Shown here in pieces: positions 5,197 to 6,939 of a stretch of 6,939 bases of DNA. The notes under the pieces were generated by a model. It saw only the letters and a list, made by a program, of their open reading frames with translations. It did no database searches and was not told the origin of the DNA. The stretch is from positions 1 through 6,939 of the forward strand of contig CAINGG010000380.1 in NCBI GenBank assembly GCA_903848435.1. The letters are read 5' to 3'. The translations under genes were made by a program, and so were the position numbers. Each line of letters opens with the position of its first letter. The stretch's first letter is position 1. Source of the stretch: an uncultured Actinomycetes bacterium (GTDB taxonomy: Bacteria; Actinomycetota; Actinomycetes; S36-B12).

Positions 5197-6795
5197 ATGC
5201 AGCTGGAATCCCGCGCGGACCGCACCTCCTGGGCCGTCAACGTTGCCGCCAACACCGCCCTCGCCGTGGACCTCGCCGATCGGCGCGAGCGCGCAGCACG
5301 GGGCGGTCCCGAGGCAGCCCGCGAGCGGCACCTGGAGCGCGGCAAGCTCCTGCCGCGCGATCGTGTCGAGATGCTCCTGGACGACGGCACGGCGTTCCTG
5401 GAGATCGCACCCCTGGCCGCGGAGGGAATGTACGGCGATGAGGCACCGGCCGCCGGTGTCATCGCCGGCCTCGGTGTGGTGAGCGGCCATCTCTGCGTGA
5501 TCATCGCCAACGACGCAACGGTCAAGGGCGGCACCTACTATCCGATGACCGTCAAGAAGCATCTGCGCGCCCAGGAAATCGCGCGTGACAATCGACTGCC
5601 GTGCATCTACCTCGTCGACTCGGGCGGTGCCTTCCTGCCTCTGCAGGACGAGGTCTTCCCCGATCGCGACCACTTCGGCCGCATCTTCTACAACCAGGCC
5701 ACCATGTCGTCACTGGGCATCGCGCAGATTGCGGCGGTGCTGGGCTCGTGTACCGCTGGGGGTGCCTACGTGCCGGCCATGAGCGATGAGGCCGTCATCG
5801 TCCGCGATCAGGGCACGATCTTCCTCGGCGGCCCACCGCTGGTGAAGGCGGCGACCGGCGAGATTGTCTCGGCGGAGGAACTCGGCGGGGGAGAGGTGCA
5901 CGCCCGTATCTCGGGGGTCGCCGACCATCTGGCCGATGACGACACTCACGCCCTGCGGATTGTGCGCGAGATCGTGGCCACCCTGCCGCCGCCAGCCGAT
6001 CCTCCGTGGAAGGTGCTGCCGACCCGCGAGCCGGCGTTCTCGGCGGAGGACCTGCTCGGACTCGTCCCTGCAGACCTGCGCACGCCCTACGACGTGCGCG
6101 AGGTGATCGCGCGCATCGTTGACGGCAGCGATTTCACGGAGTTCAAAGCCGAGTTCGGAACCACCCTTGTCACTGGCTTCGCGCGGATTCATGGGCATCC
6201 CGTCGGCATCGTGGCCAACAACGGGATCCTTTTCTCCGAGTCGGCGCAGAAGGGCGCGCACTTCATCGAGTTGTGCGATCAGCGCAAGATTCCTCTCGTC
6301 TTCCTGCAAAACATCACGGGGTTCATGGTCGGGCGTGACTACGAGGCGGGCGGCATTGCCAAGCACGGGGCCAAGATGGTCACCGCCGTCGCGTGTGCAC
6401 GCGTGCCGAAATTCACCGTCGTCATCGGTGGATCGTTCGGTGCTGGCAATTACTCGATGTGCGGTCGTGCTTACTCTCCTCGCTTCCTGTGGATGTGGCC
6501 CAATGCGCGAATCTCCGTCATGGGGGGCGACCAGGCCGCCGCCGTCCTGGCCACGGTGCGACGAGACCAGGCGCAAGCGCGCGGCGAGGAGTGGTCGAGC
6601 GAAGACGAGGCTGCCTTTGCCACGCCGATTCGCGAGCAGTACGAGACGCAGGGCGACCCGTATTACTCGACGGCTCGACTGTGGGACGACGGCATCATCG
6701 ACCCGCGGGAGACCCGGAGAGTGCTGGGGCTCGCGCTCGCCGCTGCGGGTCAGGCACCGCTGCCGCCCGTCTCCTACGGTGTCTTCCGGATGTGA
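5197..6795 (+). CDS. Acyl-CoA carboxylase carboxyltransferase, 3-methylcrotonyl-CoA carboxylase beta-like
   Basis: This subunit moves the carboxyl group from carboxybiotin to an acyl-CoA. The 532-residue length is typical of the methylcrotonyl-CoA (MCC) and geranyl-CoA carboxylase beta subunits. Two crotonase-like halves are visible. The N-terminal half has GVIAGLGVVSG (87-97), KGGTYYPMTVKKHLRAQEIA (110-129), the glycine-rich SGGAFLPLQDEVFP (142-155), SCTAGGAYVPAMSDE (184-198) and GTIFLGGPPLVKAATGE (206-222). The C-terminal half has YDVREVIARIVD (298-309), NNGILFSESAQKGAHFIELC (341-360), QNITGFMVG (371-379), GGSFGAGNYSMCGRAY (411-426) and SVMGGDQAA (440-448). SGGAFLPLQ and KGGTYYPMTVKKHLRAQ favour MCC beta, which carboxylates 3-methylcrotonyl-CoA in leucine breakdown (mccB or accD1 type); geranyl-CoA carboxylase is a less likely alternative, and propionyl/acetyl-CoA types fit poorly. 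The gene is preceded by a promoter, an operator and a strong ribosome site, and its TGA overlaps the ATG of the biotin carboxylase gene. Confidence 0.93.
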   Translation: MQLESRADRTSWAVNVAANTALAVDLADRRERAARGGPEAARERHLERGKLLPRDRVEMLLDDGTAFLEIAPLAAEGMYGDEAPAAGVIAGLGVVSGHLCVIIANDATVKGGTYYPMTVKKHLRAQEIARDNRLPCIYLVDSGGAFLPLQDEVFPDRDHFGRIFYNQATMSSLGIAQIAAVLGSCTAGGAYVPAMSDEAVIVRDQGTIFLGGPPLVKAATGEIVSAEELGGGEVHARISGVADHLADDDTHALRIVREIVATLPPPADPPWKVLPTREPAFSAEDLLGLVPADLRTPYDVREVIARIVDGSDFTEFKAEFGTTLVTGFARIHGHPVGIVANNGILFSESAQKGAHFIELCDQRKIPLVFLQNITGFMVGRDYEAGGIAKHGAKMVTAVACARVPKFTVVIGGSFGAGNYSMCGRAYSPRFLWMWPNARISVMGGDQAAAVLATVRRDQAQARGEEWSSEDEAAFATPIREQYETQGDPYYSTARLWDDGIIDPRETRRVLGLALAAAGQAPLPPVSYGVFRM

Positions 6796-6939
6796 TGGCG
6801 GTGTTCGACACGGTCCTGGTGGCCAACCGAGGCGAGATCGCGGCACGCATCGTGCGCACCCTGCGCAGCATGGGCATCGAGTCGGTGGCCGTGTATGCCG
6901 ACGCCGATGCCGGTCTTCCCTACGTCGACCTAGCCGACC
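6795..6939 (+). CDS. Biotin carboxylase / acyl-CoA carboxylase alpha subunit, 5' fragment
   Basis: The first 48 codons of a gene that runs off the window. FDTVLVANRGEIAARIVRTL (residues 4-23) is the hallmark N-terminus of the biotin carboxylase domain, followed by MGIESVAVYADADAG. The enzyme carboxylates biotin using ATP and bicarbonate; in this family the chain often also carries the biotin carrier domain, which cannot be seen here. The ATG shares its A with the TGA stop of the carboxyltransferase gene (TGATG at 6793-6797), a tight coupling expected for subunits of one complex. It should be the alpha partner of the upstream beta subunit in the same operon. Confidence 0.93.
   Translation, partial: MAVFDTVLVANRGEIAARIVRTLRSMGIESVAVYADADAGLPYVDLAD

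Noticed and set aside
5710..6846. 378-codon minus-strand open frame antisense to the carboxyltransferase gene
   Set aside because: Same high-GC antisense effect; no domain, and the opposite strand codes for a well-conserved enzyme.
1..6939. A mobile element, phage region, CRISPR array, toxin-antitoxin or defence system
   Set aside because: All the coding space is taken by housekeeping or metabolic families with uniform high-GC composition. No direct-repeat array, transposase, integrase or tRNA-like sequence was found.

Overview
The window is a high-GC (about two-thirds G+C by eye), densely coded stretch of chromosome from an actinobacterium. The evidence is a likely mycothiol ligase gene (mycothiol is made only in Actinobacteria), G/C-biased third codon positions, GTG/ATG starts without Shine-Dalgarno sequences, and TANNNT -10 hexamers placed 6-7 nt before start codons, as in actinobacterial leaderless genes. 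The genus cannot be named. Nothing resembles a mobile element, CRISPR array, phage or RNA gene. No non-coding stretch exceeds 50 bp.

Layout from left to right: (1) the 3' part of a DUF2237 gene (2-379, +). (2) A class III PLP aminotransferase of the glutamate-1-semialdehyde aminomutase-like type (397-1686, +). Its stop codon is interleaved with that of (3) a family-1 uracil-DNA glycosylase, ung (1683-2360, -). (4) A divergent gene for a TDT/TehA/SLAC1-family ten-helix membrane protein (2407-3456, +); its start and that of ung are separated by only 46 bp. (5) A cysteinyl-tRNA-synthetase-like ligase lacking the anticodon-binding region, probably MshC of mycothiol synthesis (3466-4587, +). (6) A TetR-family regulator 2 nt downstream (4590-5168, +). 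(7) A biotin-dependent carboxyltransferase most like the 3-methylcrotonyl-CoA carboxylase beta subunit (5197-6795, +), overlapping by one base (8) the start of its biotin carboxylase partner (6795 to the window edge).

The most informative signals are regulatory. A perfect 18-bp palindrome, AGTTAACGATCGTTAACT (5169-5186), lies between tetR and the carboxylase genes. It overlaps the -10 and predicted start site of a TTGCCA-17 bp-TAAAGT promoter and is followed at once by a strong AGGAGG ribosome site. This looks like the TetR operator controlling the carboxylase operon, by inference for leucine/isovalerate or a related branched acyl-CoA pathway. The other four complete upstream genes each have TACGCT, TACGGT, TACGGT or TAGGCT exactly 6-7 nt before the start codon, suggesting leaderless transcription. 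Two of the window's -10 hexamers begin in the stop codon of the preceding gene.

There is no convincing evidence of a wholly new system. The points most worth checking are the operator architecture, the mshC-tetR-carboxylase linkage, the mixed MshC/CysRS character of the ligase, and the unassigned aminotransferase.
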